Positions 24,350 through 36,394 of a DNA stretch of 64,000 nucleotides are shown here, in pieces. The position numbers and the translations under genes were made by a program. The DNA comes from Platerodrilus igneus (Eukaryota > Arthropoda > Insecta > Coleoptera > Lycidae). Location: positions 2,195,031 to 2,259,030 of the forward strand of contig JARFIW010001087.1 of assembly GCA_036346225.1 (NCBI GenBank), in the 5' to 3' direction. Position 1 is the stretch's first letter. Each line of letters begins with the position of its first letter. Under the pieces are notes generated by a model. That model did not search any database. It saw nothing but the letters and a program-made list of their open reading frames with translations, and was not told the origin of the DNA.

Positions 24350-26591
24350 AAGAGCTCTACATTTAATTTTAATAGAAATGAATATAACTGCGTGTTTAAA
24401 ACATACCTTTTAGTTTAAAATTTTTTTGTTCAACTTCGATGATATTACATAAACCAAGATTCTGCTACTGCTTCCGAGTAACGAAAGTATTGTATTTTTA
24501 TTGTATCCAAACAATACCATTATATATAAATAAAACCAAAACGTTTGAAACCATAATTATATTTCAATTCAAATACTTAACAAGTACACTACACATAGAA
24601 ATATATTTTTATTCATTAAAACTAATACACACCCAAAAGTCACTTTTTCCTCCTTTTAATTGACAAATGTGTAGTATACATTTCCAAATTTTGTACATGA
24701 TTTTCGTTTGATCTGAGTTTCGTATAGAGTGTAGCTTTTGCAACATTGTAGAGTGCAAGTACCACAATTAAATATCAACCAACTAGTTGGTAAGACAACC
24801 TATAGGTTAGACAAATTTCCACCAAATTCTCACCACCATATAATATAAGTTGGTTTTGATTTATATGGCGATCTTCGATAGATGTATTGCATGGTTAAAA
24901 AATTTATAAGGACAACCATAAAATCGCTATCGGCAAAAAATCTTAAAATTAGGGTAGTTCTCTGGGGGGATGATGCAATCTAAGAAATTCCTAGAGATTC
25001 GGGTAGCTGAGAAAAATCTAATATTAATTGATACCAAACAAGATAGGTTTATCTCGAAAGATGCATTGGCTAGTCGAAGAAAGCTATTTGTTATGTTATA
25101 GAGCAAAGAGCAAAATTTAGAGGTTCAGGACTTTAAAAGTGTAACTTTGTAAGGGCTGATCATATTGCAAATCTGTTTGCAGATTCGAATTCTGCGTAAA
25201 ATTCTAGACTAACAAGATGTGTCACATGGTTAAAAAATTTTTAAGGACGACCATACTAAAGCGCTCATTGTATGATTAATAAACCCTCCAGCAATGATGC
25301 GATGATTCTAATGAGCATATCTATTGTATTTCTCAAATCATATTGCCGCTAATTAATAAAAAAGAAAGGCTACTCTCACTTGTACTTCGACAAAGAATTA
25401 GTTTGTCCTCGTCTACGTATTTTCCAACTATTTAGCATTGAGCATAATTTGTGACGTTGTAATTAACAATGTTAAAACCAGAAAAATTTTAAAAGTCATT
25501 GGTTTTTGCGATATTCTGGAAACAGCACATTACTGTTTGAAAAAATGATTATAAATATTATACACTTATGGCTTATAAAGAACTCATTTCTAAAATCCCC
25601 ATAGTTTTAGATTTCTAGGGAAATGGTTGTTTAAAGTATATGTTATAGATGAGCAAAACAATTTAAAGAGGTTTGAGACTTTAAAGGAGTAAGTTTGTAA
25701 GGGATGGTCCGATTTTAAATCTGTTTGCAGATTCACATTCTGCGTAAAATTTTATATTAAAAAAATGTGCCATATGTATAAAAAAATTTATGCGGACGGT
25801 CAGAAATCGCTACCGGTAAAAATTCTTAAAATTGGGGTAGCTCTTTGGGGGATGATTCAATCTAAGAAATTCATAGAGATTCAGGTTGCTGAAAAAATTC
25901 TAATATTAATTGATACCAAACAAGATAGGGTTATCTCGAAAGATACAATGGCTAGCAGAAGAAAACTATTTTGTTGTAAATTAGGGAGCAAAGTGCAAAA
26001 TTTAGAGGTTTGAGAGCTTTAAAGTGTAACTTTGTAAGGCGTGAACCAATTTTAAATCTGTTTGCAGATTCAAATTCTGCGTAAAATTTTGGATTAGTTT
26101 AATGTGTCACATAGCTAAAAAAATTTGTGCGGACGGTCAGAAAATCGTTGCTGGTAAAAAATCTTAAAATTGGGGTAGCTCCCTGGGGAATGATGCTATC
26201 TCAAAAATTCTTAGAGATTCGGGTAGCTGAGAAAATTCTAATATTAATTGTTACCCAACAAGATAGGGTTATCTCGAAAGATGCGCTGGCTACTCGAAGA
26301 AAACTATTGTGCAAAATTTAAGATGGTAATGTTATTTATTACTGTCGCCAGATGTGGGAGCAAATGTGGATTGTGTGTGGAAATGTGGATGCTGAGATTC
26401 ATCTCCACATTTCCAACTTATGGGATTTACATATAGTCGAAGAAAACTATTTGGTCCAGATGAGGGAGGAAATGAGGAGGGAAATCAGGAGATTTCCTCA
26501 TTTCCTCCTTATGGGGTTTTACATGTAAATTTGGGAGGAAATGAGGGATTCGGGAGGAAATGAGGTCACAGGAGCCCCATAAACCTCCTAC
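24350..26591 (-). repeat. Right arm of the foldback element
   Basis: Reverse copy of the left arm without the LTR insertion, so it preserves the pre-insertion structure. Unit copies occur at about 24860-25150, 25690-26010 and 26030-26320. Read on the plus strand the units share an ORF, e.g. 25765-26013 (82 codons) with VAEKILILIDTKQDRVISKD. Confidence 0.75.
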
Positions 26592-26829
26592 CGTTGTGCT
26601 TTTGCTAGGATAATGCAAGAGTGTATTTCACAATAGCACGACATGCGCGCTGCTACAAGATTATGGTTGAAAGTTATTGTCAGACCCCATAACGTCATGA
26701 CCTAGTATTGTGCACTGTGTACCTGGTCGGGCATTCGAAGTGGTTTCTGTGAGACAAGCACTTCAGCAACAACGATTGGGTGAAACAATCAGTACTTTCT
26801 AGTTTTTGCCGTACTTATATCTGCCGATT

Positions 26830-27700
26830 TATCCTCTTTTATTATTCTACCATCCATCAAACTTTTGAGTATCAAACTGTGCGTCTTCCATTAGTTTTCT
26901 CAAATATCGATTTTTTCATGAAACCCTCTACTTTACTGTAACACATAAATAAGTTTGCCATTAGTCTTGAATTGACAATGTTAATTCATTAGCTAATGAA
27001 AATATGTCAGCAAAATGAGCAACTTCTGCAAGCCATATATTGCTTTAAGGTATTCTGTTAGTGATGAATTTTAATTATTTGAAAATACTTCCATTTCAAT
27101 TAAAAAATCGAAAAATCTTTTCACTATTCTTCCTCTCAAAAGCCATCGTATGTGTGAACGAAGTAGCAAAGCTTCATTGTTAGAGCCCACCTCTTCACAC
27201 AATAATGCAAAATTTGAAGTCTGAATCGCACTGTTACGAATATGACTAATTATTTTACGCTTTGATCCATTATGGTGTCTAAACCTTGATTTATATTTTT
27301 GGACGCCAACTGCAATCAGTTTTAATCATATTTTTGTGTGAAACTTGTCCTATTTGTTGTATACAACTACTATGTTTTTTCACAATTGCGGCTGCACTGT
27401 GAGTACATATACCTATGCATTTATTCTAAAGGATATGTTTGGACATAAGTTAAGAATTTGTGCTTTGACCTCTGAAAGTTTGTAATGTTTGTAATGTGTA
27501 TAAAAGTTTTCTTTTATTTCCTCCAACTCACTATCTATATATCTCACGTATACCATTAATACAGCATTACACTAAACATCTGTGATTTCATCAAAGTGTA
27601 ATGCAAACAATGGAAATCTATTCTTCCGACGACTATGTATGGAAACAACAGATTGCACACAATTAACTTATTTAGAAAGTGGCGTATCTCACTTTAGAGT
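26830..27700 (-). pseudogene. hAT-type transposase relic (ZBED5/SCAND3-like)
   Basis: Reading the minus strand from about 27640 gives FALHFDEITDV, then VLMVYVRYID, corresponding to the hAT core block around the first catalytic Asp. Near 27200 it gives NFALLCEEVGSNNEALLLR, then IRWLLRGRIVKRFFDFLIE, matching the 'CdEmG..h..LLlHtevRWLSrGkvL.Rvfelr' block of ZBED5/SCAND3-type hAT transposases. Further along, ENKNS-like and dimerisation-proximal sequence decays into stops. The pieces are in more than one frame with many stops, and neither TIRs nor the zinc finger were found. Confidence 0.65.
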
Positions 27701-28319
27701 GCGAAAGTAAAAATCATTGTAGTGTTAAAAAAACTTTCAACTCTAGAGAAATATGACGGATGAGATATTAGCACGTTAATTACCGTTAAATACCAACAGG
27801 GCCAATGTCAAAACACGATGTAGAATTTGTTCGACATTACCACTATACGATCGCACAGCCTTGCATCAAGGTAAGGTATTCAAGAGAAAGAGTTACAACG
27901 TCCGTTTATTCAAAATATCTTTCCTGATTTTTTCTTGAGTTGTGGTTGTCAAAAAAATCATGTACAGTACTCGTGTCGAAAGGGCCATTTCACACGCTAG
28001 TAATGTAATATACTATTTTCGATTAATTGTAATTTCAAATCTATTGAAATAGTAGGTATTCGTCGGCTGATTGTTTTGACAGACATGAGAATACTGTTAA
28101 TTTTCATCTCATACTCTTTACCAAAAATTTTTTTACAAATTGCTTTAAAACACGGATTCATTAATATCTCTTAGATATTATATCCCTTATTGGATGTAGT
28201 AATATCCCATGTTATCAAAAAAAGTATTTCAAATATTTCTTGTCCGTTGCAACAAACTGTGTCAAATTAGATTAGCTCGCATTCAACACTTTAAGTATTC
28301 TCGTGAAATAACATTGCTA

Positions 28320-28905
28320 TGGTATCGTATATGCAAAAGAAAAGAAAATGCGTATTGCTTTTATCTACTCTGCATTACGACAAAGGTGTCATAGGCCAAA
28401 AAGCAAACCACTTGTTATCCTCTATTACAATCGGAATAAACGCGGTATCGATGTCATGGATCAAATGCTCATGACCTATATATGTAAATTCCGTAAAAGA
28501 TGGAGGCCTTTTACCTTCATTCACAATATTCTCGATATTGCTGCAAATCACAAAACTGATACTCATTGAACATTTCTATACCTTCTCAGTATTCAACTAG
28601 TCACCCCGTACATGGAAAATCAAAGTTCCAACGCAAGAATTGCGGGGCAGTACTTTACCGAACATGCGATGGAAGAATATACTGGCGCATCTATGTAGGT
28701 AAGGAATAATCAAAGTCAACTTTTTGTTTTTATAGTCACTGGCATCTGCTGCTGCACTGCAAGGACCGAATCCGCAACCTGCAACCACAGGTGTCAAAAA
28801 GGTCTTGCTATTTATACCGCTGTGAAGCAAAAATGCAAGGAAAAACTAGATTCGTCTGTGATGATTTCAAGAACCTTGTATGTATGTCTTGGTCTTATCA
28901 TTGCA
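28320..28905 (+). pseudogene. piggyBac transposase C-terminal relic
   Basis: RKCVLLLSTLHYDKGVIGQK (about 28337-28396), and after a frameshift KPLVILYYNRNKRGIDVMDQ (28402-28460), match the 'vvlLST.H ... KP.ii.fYN.tKgGVD..Dqm' motif that contains a catalytic Asp of piggyBac. RWRPFTFIHNILDIAANH follows, the conserved 'RWpl..F.n.lDia..NA'. Near 28795-28870 the remains of the Cys-rich C-terminal domain appear (SCYLYRCEAK, then KTRFVC). The N-terminal two thirds are missing. TTAA ends were not identified. Confidence 0.75.
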
Positions 28906-29206
28906 ATGCGTATCTAAACCAAATAGTAGCAGCAATACAAAAGTCCGTATAATGTTTTTATTTATTCTTAAATTATCTTCTATATTATTGTATCGGTCCT
29001 ACTCTCTATTTTACATGAATAGCTATTATATATTGTATTATAACACAGCAGGGAAAAACATAGATTTCGCTGCATTCATTTTATCCCACCCACACTTACA
29101 CGCCTCCCACCCCACTCACACACTCTCGCGCACACATAGCACAACCTCAATGCCGTTTTTAGTGTCACATATAGCCGCTTTGAAAGTTCCACTGTATCAG
29201 GATCGG

Positions 29207-29505
29207 TCGTCGCCGTGGATCAATGTAGTAAGCGTAAGACTACGAATCCCAAGGTCCCGGGTTCAAATCCCGACACGGCCGACTGCTTGAAAAATGACAG
29301 GTGAGCATTTTTCACAAAAATTACGCCCTCGTTCGGATGAGAGGTTAAATGGAGGTCCCGTGTGTGAGTGTTGTCACGCACGTTAAAGATCCCTACCTTG
29401 CCTGGAACGGCAAGGATTCGGCAAAATTCTAAATTTCCAGGCAACAAAAAATTCGCCTCCTGGCCAATGTAGTACCTACAGGTGGAGCATTGGAAATGTA
29501 AATGA
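29207..29505 (+). mobile_element. tRNA-derived SINE, copy 2
   Basis: Same family as 8341-8643. Box B survives as GGTTCAAATCC (one change) while box A is mutated, so this copy is probably silent. The body block GTTAAAGATCCCTACCTTGC is conserved. It is flanked by a perfect 16-bp duplication, ACTGTATCAGGATCGG, at 29191-29206 and 29506-29521, the hallmark of LINE-assisted insertion. Confidence 0.9.
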
Positions 29506-29521
29506 ACTGTATCAGGATCGG

Positions 29522-32500
29522 CTAGAATGTCAAGCCAGATCTTCCCTCACAATATAAGTTGGCGATCGAGGTGATAACAAAAGAATTAATAAACAATTTG
29601 ATTTGAAAGATTGTTATTAACTGGTATAATCATGACGAGTAATTAAAATACTATAATTAACAGCATTATTTGCAAATTCTGAGGCCATATTTAGAGTAAC
29701 TAACTCAAATCGTACGAATAATTGACTACTATTTTACTAATAGGGTTTTAGCGAGGTAAGTTTTCGTTAACCGCTTCTATAAAAAAAATTATAAGTTTCC
29801 TTGCAGTTTTGGCATTGACCCATGTAGGCAATTTCGCACGTGTATTTACTTACGATAAAAACTAGCACACGTGCATATCGAACTGTGATTCCATATCGTG
29901 ATGTAGAACAATATCACATTAATTTGATCACAGACCGAATAAAATTAAATTAGTGCTAGGACCTCCCTAAATTCTCTTTATCATTGTCGGTTTTCGGTTT
30001 GGTTGCGCTTGGAGCTGCAACATAGCGGTGAGAGGTTAGCGAAAATATAGGACAAAGAATATTTAAGAAACACCAAGATAAGTCTAAATTAATGGTGTTA
30101 TCGCACTTTTTGTATAACTGAGAGGATAACTTGTAAAATGAGGAAGATTCCGTCTATCGCAAGCATTTAATTTTGTAACCCAGGTATTTGGCATTTCATT
30201 TCGAACGTATTACAATATTTTCGAATAATAAACATGTAAGTCTTTTTGAGTACGTTCACATCTTTCACACATTACTGTTATTGGAAGTAGAATGGACAAT
30301 GCTTGACACTTTCTCCTTATTATCTCAACTAAAGCACGTTTACTGTTTAAATAGAAGTTTTATTGGAATTATCCGTAACATTTTTTTTCTAAGCGAAATC
30401 CGATATATTTAATAATAATATTACCGAAATAGAAATAGTTATATATTTGTTTAATCTTACCTTGCTGTTTAGTGCGTTATTTAGCCAGAACTCCATCTCC
30501 GACCTAAATATGATGCAAACTCCCGCTTACTTTACCGAAAACATATTATTCCCATCCCTTATATTGTTATTTTCCTTACTACCCTTAGCCGCCTCTCTAA
30601 TAAGTTCTGAACTATCGAACTTTTAACCTGCACGAGTTTTGAAAATTTAAATTTAAATCCGAATCGCCTTTCACTTTTGTTCATAGCATCAAATAATTTT
30701 CAGGGTTTGTAAGTAACCCCTCACATCTGCGATTATATTACACAGGAACACAGGCATGGTCCGTAGCGGTCTACTATGACAGTGTAGGTTCAGTTTGAGT
30801 TTCAGTCGTTTCAGTCTAACCCCGTTCTCGGCGCTTGGTGGATGTGCTGCATGCAATATCCGTATTGTATTACGTTCAGGATATTTTAAGGGCGTTCGGT
30901 AATAAACTGAAAAATTTATTAATAGTTCTGTCTAACCCTTTGATATTAGTACAAGTCGTGTTTAAAAATTTATATTCTAGACGAGCAACACAGATTTTGT
31001 GGTGTGATTTGATGGAAATTATAAGTGAATATTGAAATAAGTTAAACCCTGAAAGCTTTTAAAAGGGATGATAGAAGGGACAAATATAGCTTGTGTTTGT
31101 TAGTTCGCTTAGTTTAGGTAGTGAACCATATAACCGCTATTCAGCGTGACAAATGGATGCGTAAAGCAAACAAATAATAATCAGTGTTAATGTGTGTGTT
31201 CAAGTGTTCGCTGTTTAAATAATCGATTTGGAATATTTCCTTGAACATTACTTACGTCGTAGGTAAGTACCTATATAGTGTGCAGAAATTAATTTTTAAG
31301 TTACGGCATCGATATCTATACGTTTCAGTGGTTAAAATGTATCACAAGGGTGTATATATCCGCATTCGATGGGTGGAAAGTTGGCCACTCTATGCGTACA
31401 ACATGTGGCAACGCGATTGAAGTGAAACTGTCTTATTGGATTGAATCAATTCAGTGTCATTTTTGAGGTAATTTATATTGCCTGGTAAAGAAGATAACTT
31501 GTAGAAGGCTTTTTTTTCTTCAAAATTAGTATTGAAATAAAGCAAAGGTGACATTTTCATTGATTTTAAATTATAAACAAGTACACCACTACGATTCGAT
31601 TTATAATAATAAAAACTACTTAACCAAAAATCGTAAAAAAAACGGAATACATATTTAGACAAGTAAGTGACCTAATTCGTACCTATTTAGCTTTCCAAAT
31701 AATATTTTCCATAAGAAGTTTCGTCATATTTATTTTGGTTGACGAGTAAATAGTAAATAGTAAATATGTATACCAGGAGGAAGGTGCACTAGGACAAACT
31801 CTTCTTATGTATAATTTTATTTTTTTAATATTAAAATAATTCTGCTGCTGGTAGAATATGTAGTTTGTACACTAATTGTTACTAATAATTTGTACACTTT
31901 GGTTAAGTTTGGTGTAAAAGTTATTTTTTTTAAATATTTATCAAAAAGTAGACGAAAATAATTTTGACCTGAAATTTATGTTTAATCGATTTAAACGCTT
32001 TATCGCAGTACATCTAGAAGTGAGTTTTGTAAGTTGTCATTTGAATATACATAATATGCGTATCAATTTTTTGTATTTCTGTAAAAAGAACAATTTTTTA
32101 GTCTAGCAGAACTATTTTGGTATAGTTGCTAATACCATAAACGGATGTTTTGATTGATTATACGTACAATTCGTATCATGATAAATGCTTTCAGTATCTG
32201 CGTCATTTCAGATTTTCATAAAAACTATTGGTATACGAACGACTGGACATGAAGGCATTTCTGTTCTTTCATTTTGATGTTTGCAAAGGCGTGCAAGACT
32301 TGTTCCGTTTACTAAAAGTTTCTACGACTTTCGACATATATCAAATTGCTTTACTACAAAATATTTTATATTTATTACTATTGACAGAATGTGCCTATTC
32401 TAATTTAGGAAGTTTTATGAGAATTTTCTGCAGTGTGAGTATTTCTAAATCTTTTTGTATGAATTCTATAGTACCACGTGTGCAATATTATGTGCAAAAT

Positions 32501-34446
32501 TACCTAGAATCATCGCATTATTTCACAGCTAGAATCTCATCTAACAGGACTTATTGTTTCTTTACCGTTATTTTATAAATTTAATTTTATAATTAATCGG
32601 GTTATCTAAACAACAGTGCAAAATCGAGCTGTAGGGCAGCGTTGAAGATAATCACTTAATCTAGCCGTGGCGCTCTAATAATAAGTAGCTTCAACTGAAG
32701 TGTTTTGATAAAGTAGGCCAAATCAAACATACCTTTACGCCTGTCGGTTAAATGCCACTTCTCCACTTAGAAACAACTTTCCGATTCTGGGTCTTTTATT
32801 CGTTTGTGTTAAACGCTCTGCCATTGAAACTATTGCGCGCTATATCATTCCATCGTTATATAAAAGGCCTTATAGAAATTGGAAATGTTTTCGATCACTA
32901 ATAAAAAGAAATATACAAGTGAATTTTTGAACCGCTATTGAAACATCGGAGTATTTGCAACAATGTATTCAGAGGTAGTCCTTTTCTTTGTATTTGGATT
33001 GCACTTGAAGATATCAATGAATTACTGCCATATATTAGTTCAACACTCGCAGGGGGATAATATTTTGTAATTGAATTTGTATGGAAATACGACAAGTGTA
33101 TCTGGTGTCATGCATGGAGCCCGGATATGCTGCAAAACTGTTGCATTTTTGAGATTTTTCAAGCATACTTTTCTAGTTAAACAATTTCTGGAGTATATAA
33201 TTGTAACTATAAATATTCTGGTTGTTTAAGTAAATGCGCGTGTTAAAATCGATATAAAGTACGGTATGCAAGATTCTTATTGAATTTTCATGTTTTATGT
33301 CAATTGATGACATTTGACGTATTCTGCAAACTGCACATCCAACTATTTTTACACTACATACTTTTGAAAAGTAAAAAAACAAACTTTTTTTGATTTTTTT
33401 GATAATAGTACATAATGGTCTTTCTTTTTAATGTATATTTCTTAATACCAAGATACGTTTTCAATTCTCTAGAATTAAGGTTCCTATTTTGCGTTGCTGC
33501 TTATTAGCTTTTCTTGTATGCGTTGCACTGAGAAACTTGAATTGTAATGAATGAAAAGTTTTTATTTTTACACACACAATGCGTGGGGGAAGATAATGAA
33601 TGAGTTGAAGTTGTATTTGGTAACTACGTTACAATTAAGCGATTTGTTAAATTGCGGACATTTACAAAACTTGTTAAGCAGAAGCAACTGAGAACAATGA
33701 GCAGTGTATGACCAGCGAGTAGAACGAATAAAATTTCTACCGTTGAGAAACTGCATATTCAAAATATTTACGTTCAATTAATATTTATCCACGGGAAATC
33801 TTCGACGCGTACTTGTTCCTGCAGATTGAAGTGTTTAAAACAAGGAATGAATGATTGACAACAATGAATATCACCATGATTCTTAAGCTGGCGAGGCTGG
33901 AGCTGTATTCCAATCAAATTCGGGTATCTATGTACGACCGTTATGCATGTTATTAGAAAACTGGTGCTAGGCCGCAGTTTATAAATTTTAGAAAAAAATA
34001 GAAAATATGTGTAATTAATATGCAATGCATTTTGTCGAGGTTGCACTGTATAATACGTGCATGCTAGAATCCTGTTTCGGCAGTTCCCCGTGCAACCCTT
34101 CCGCTGTAACGCTAACCACTCACAATTTTCTAAGAGATCGTCATCTGACAGATCACGGACCGAACGTGTTGATATCAGAACTCACATACCGTCGCTCGAC
34201 AAATTTTAATCTGTAGATATTTGTCGAATATAAAAACTGAGTATGTGTAGTGGTTTGTTGCGAATATCTGCAGTTCTTTATCTAAAATGCCGTAATCTAC
34301 GAATTTGTCTCACACACCAGATTCATATCAGACGATTAACTATTTAGTCCACGTATCGTGCGATATTTATAAGAGTGAAAACTTTGGACTGTACAAATTT
34401 CGTTGCAATATCTAAATCAAGTTGCCCTTTTTGAAAACATTCATTG
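29522..34446. other. Long stretch without recognisable genes
   Basis: About 4.9 kb, AT-rich. ORFs up to 116 codons (32228-32578, plus strand) have hydrophobic chance-like composition and no motif. A cluster of initiator-like TCAGT motifs at about 30788-30815 and a consensus donor TAG|GTAAGTAC at about 31261 hint at a non-coding first exon. No TIR or LTR was seen. Confidence 0.4.
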
Positions 34447-34781
34447 CATGCATGGAGAATTAAAGATAAATGCTATTCCAATAGGGAATTAAAACAAAAA
34501 AACTGTATAGCTTTAATAGATCATTACAAAGGTATTTATCAGTTTATAACACAAAAAACCATAAAAAACAAAATTAATAATTTGAGAACGGCCTCTCGCA
34601 AAGAGTTTAAAAGATGAACGAGTCAAACAAAAGTGGAATTTTAGTTGACGAAGTCTATGTGCCAACTCTGTGGTATTATAATCTGTTATTTACTGCTGAC
34701 CAGGAAGAAAATAGGCAAATTCAAAATAATTTAAGCGATGACGATCATGCGAGAAATGAAGAGTTATGCAAAATATTTTAG
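34447..34781 (+). pseudogene. MADF-domain protein fragment
   Basis: MADF domains are Myb/SANT-like DNA-binding modules abundant in insects, some encoded by PIF/Harbinger transposons. From 34447 the frame reads WRIKDKCYSNRELKQKNCIA, then KINNLRTASRKEFKR, matching the MADF core 'LW....k.Y.nr.lk..a...i ... kiknLR..yrrelkk'. A TGA at 34615-34617 stops this frame. The next block, SGILVDEVYVPTLWYYNLLF, typical of the segment after MADF, lies in the shifted frame starting with ATG at 34614 and ending at a TAG at 34779-34781. Upstream exons were not found. The mariner begins 11 bp after the stop. Host gene relic or transposon accessory protein. Confidence 0.65.
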
Positions 34782-34856
34782 TAACATTTTACGAGGGACA
34801 CTATTTATGTAATGAGAATACAAAGAATAAACAAATGAATTTGATGAAAAATACCT

Positions 34857-36221
34857 TTATTGTTTTTCAAAGTAATCGCCTTTAAAATCTATACACTTTT
34901 GCATGCGATTGAACTACCCTTCAAAGCACTTTGTCCAGTCAGAAGATGGTAGATCTAAAACATGCCTTTTGAAGGCCTCAACCGCTTCTTCGGGTGATGA
35001 AAATCGTTTTCCACACAATTTATCTTTAATTACTAGAAACAAGAAGAAGTCATTGGGTGCCAAGTCGAGGCTGTAAAGCAGATGACAAATCAATTCGGTC
35101 TTTTGTTTCCAAATACTCGTTTGTTGCATGTGATGTCTGTGAGCCTGCATTGTCATGATGCAAAATGATTCGTCGTTTTGGGTTGGTTTCAAAGTAATCG
35201 CCTTTAAAATCTATACACTTTTGCATGCGATTGAACTACCCTTCAAAGCACTTTGTCCAGTCAGAAGATGGTAGATCTAAAACATGCCTTTTGAAGGCCT
35301 CAACCGCTTCTTCGGGTGATGAAAATCGTTTTCCACACAATTTATCTTTAATTACTAGAAACAAGAAGAAGTCATTGGGTGCCAAGTCGAGGCTGTAAAG
35401 CAGATGACAAATCAATTCGGTCTTTTGTTTCCAAATACTCGTTTGTTGCATGTGATGTCTGTGAGCCTGCATTGTCATGATGCAAAATGATTCGTCGTTT
35501 TGGGTTGGTTTCTCTCAATTTACCGAAAACTTCAGGCAAACAAATGGTCGTATACCACGCTGAATTAACGGTCTCTTGCTTATCGAGAGCCACAGTTGTC
35601 ACAACGCCGGTTTTGTAAACAAAAACGCCACCATTTGCTTCTTAACGCTTCGAGAATGAACAACTTTTGTTGGCTTTGCTTCATATTGAAACACCCAAAC
35701 TCCGACTGGCCTTTTCTCTCTGGCTCATACGCATAAATCCACGACTCCTGTGACGATGTTGTTTACCGCTTTGGATGCACCAGAGTTGTATTTTGAAATC
35801 ATTTTACGGCATCAATCGACACGAGCATTTTTTTGAGCATCTGTCAACAAATTGCAATCCAATGCGCACACAGTTTCCGAAGACACAAATGTTGGTGCAA
35901 AATCTTATGTGTGCTGGTCATACTAATGCTTAAACATCTCTAGATTTCTTGATATTGTCATATGACAATCTTCTTCAATTAGTTTTCGCACAGCATCGAT
36001 ACTTTCCGGCACAACGACAGATTTTGGACGACCTTCTTTAACTTCGTCTGTGAGCGAACTACGTCCACGTTTGAATTCACTGTACCAGCGATATACAGTG
36101 GCTGTGGATGGCACTTCATCGCCAAAAGTTGAATTCAGTTGATCGATGCATGTTCTAGAGTTAGACCACGTCGAAATTCATAATAAATCGTAGCTCGAAA
36201 GTTTTCGCGAGTTAGTTCCAT
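34857..36221 (-). pseudogene. mariner transposase (broken)
   Basis: DD34D transposase. The ATG is at 36219-36221 (MELTRENFRATIYYEFRRG). A helix-turn-helix region follows, with TVYRWYSEFKRGRSSLTDE near 36060-36110. The catalytic block ILHHDNAGSQTSHAT (near 35490) carries the second Asp, and DLAPNDFFLF (near 35365 and again in the duplicate) carries the third. The WVPHEL-type linker region is degraded. The 322-bp duplication repeats the C-terminal quarter. A stop replaces the Trp after KCFEG; without it the frame would reach the TAA at 34857-34859 (end DYFEKQ). Several frameshifts confirm it is dead. Confidence 0.85.
34869..35512. repeat. 322-bp tandem duplication within the mariner
   Basis: Two direct copies, 34869-35190 and 35191-35512, which look identical by eye. 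A few bases of TTTCAA-type microhomology make the exact boundary uncertain by 2-4 bp. Confidence 0.85.
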
Positions 36222-36394
36222 ATTTTGTCTGAGATGAAAATTTAAACACTGCAAGAAACTCAATAGTGATCGCACGTCAAAACGTTCTGAATACCTATAA
36301 CCTCAAAAATGTTAAACTTTACGATGGCAATTTCAGATTTTAACTGGCAATACCAGTGTTGCCAGTTCTCAATACATAAATAGTGTCCCTCGTA

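Larger units (their letters stand above)
19341..26591. mobile_element. Large foldback element with tandem-repeat arms
   Basis: The outer ends are inverted copies reading GTAG[A/G]AGGTTTATGGGG. The left arm is 19341 to about 23240, with a 1.6-kb LTR fragment inserted at about 19654-21290. The right arm is about 24350-26591. Net arm length is about 2.25 kb, and the unique core is about 1.1 kb. Both arms contain several tandem copies of a ~0.3-kb unit, the organisation of foldback (FB/Galileo-type) transposons. Flanks CGTCGTGA and CGTTGTGC could be a decayed 8-bp target duplication. The same arm sequence recurs at 62394-63110, so this is a repeat family. No transposase was recognised, and the arms differ at scattered sites. 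Confidence 0.75.
34792..36392 (-). mobile_element. mariner element (irritans-like) with an internal duplication
   Basis: TIRs of about 30 bp start CGAGGGACACTATTTATGTA at both ends and are flanked by TA dinucleotides (34790-34791 and 36393-36394), the mariner target duplication. Length is 1601 bp. Subtracting a 322-bp tandem duplication gives 1279 bp, the canonical mariner size. The transposase is on the minus strand. Confidence 0.9.

Noticed and set aside
28880..29290. A 136-codon plus-strand ORF
   Set aside because: It has no motif, ends inside the SINE head, and contains low-complexity CA-rich sequence; a chance ORF.
32228..32578. A 116-codon plus-strand ORF
   Set aside because: Hydrophobic, AT-driven composition, no recognisable domain, no promoter or splice context.
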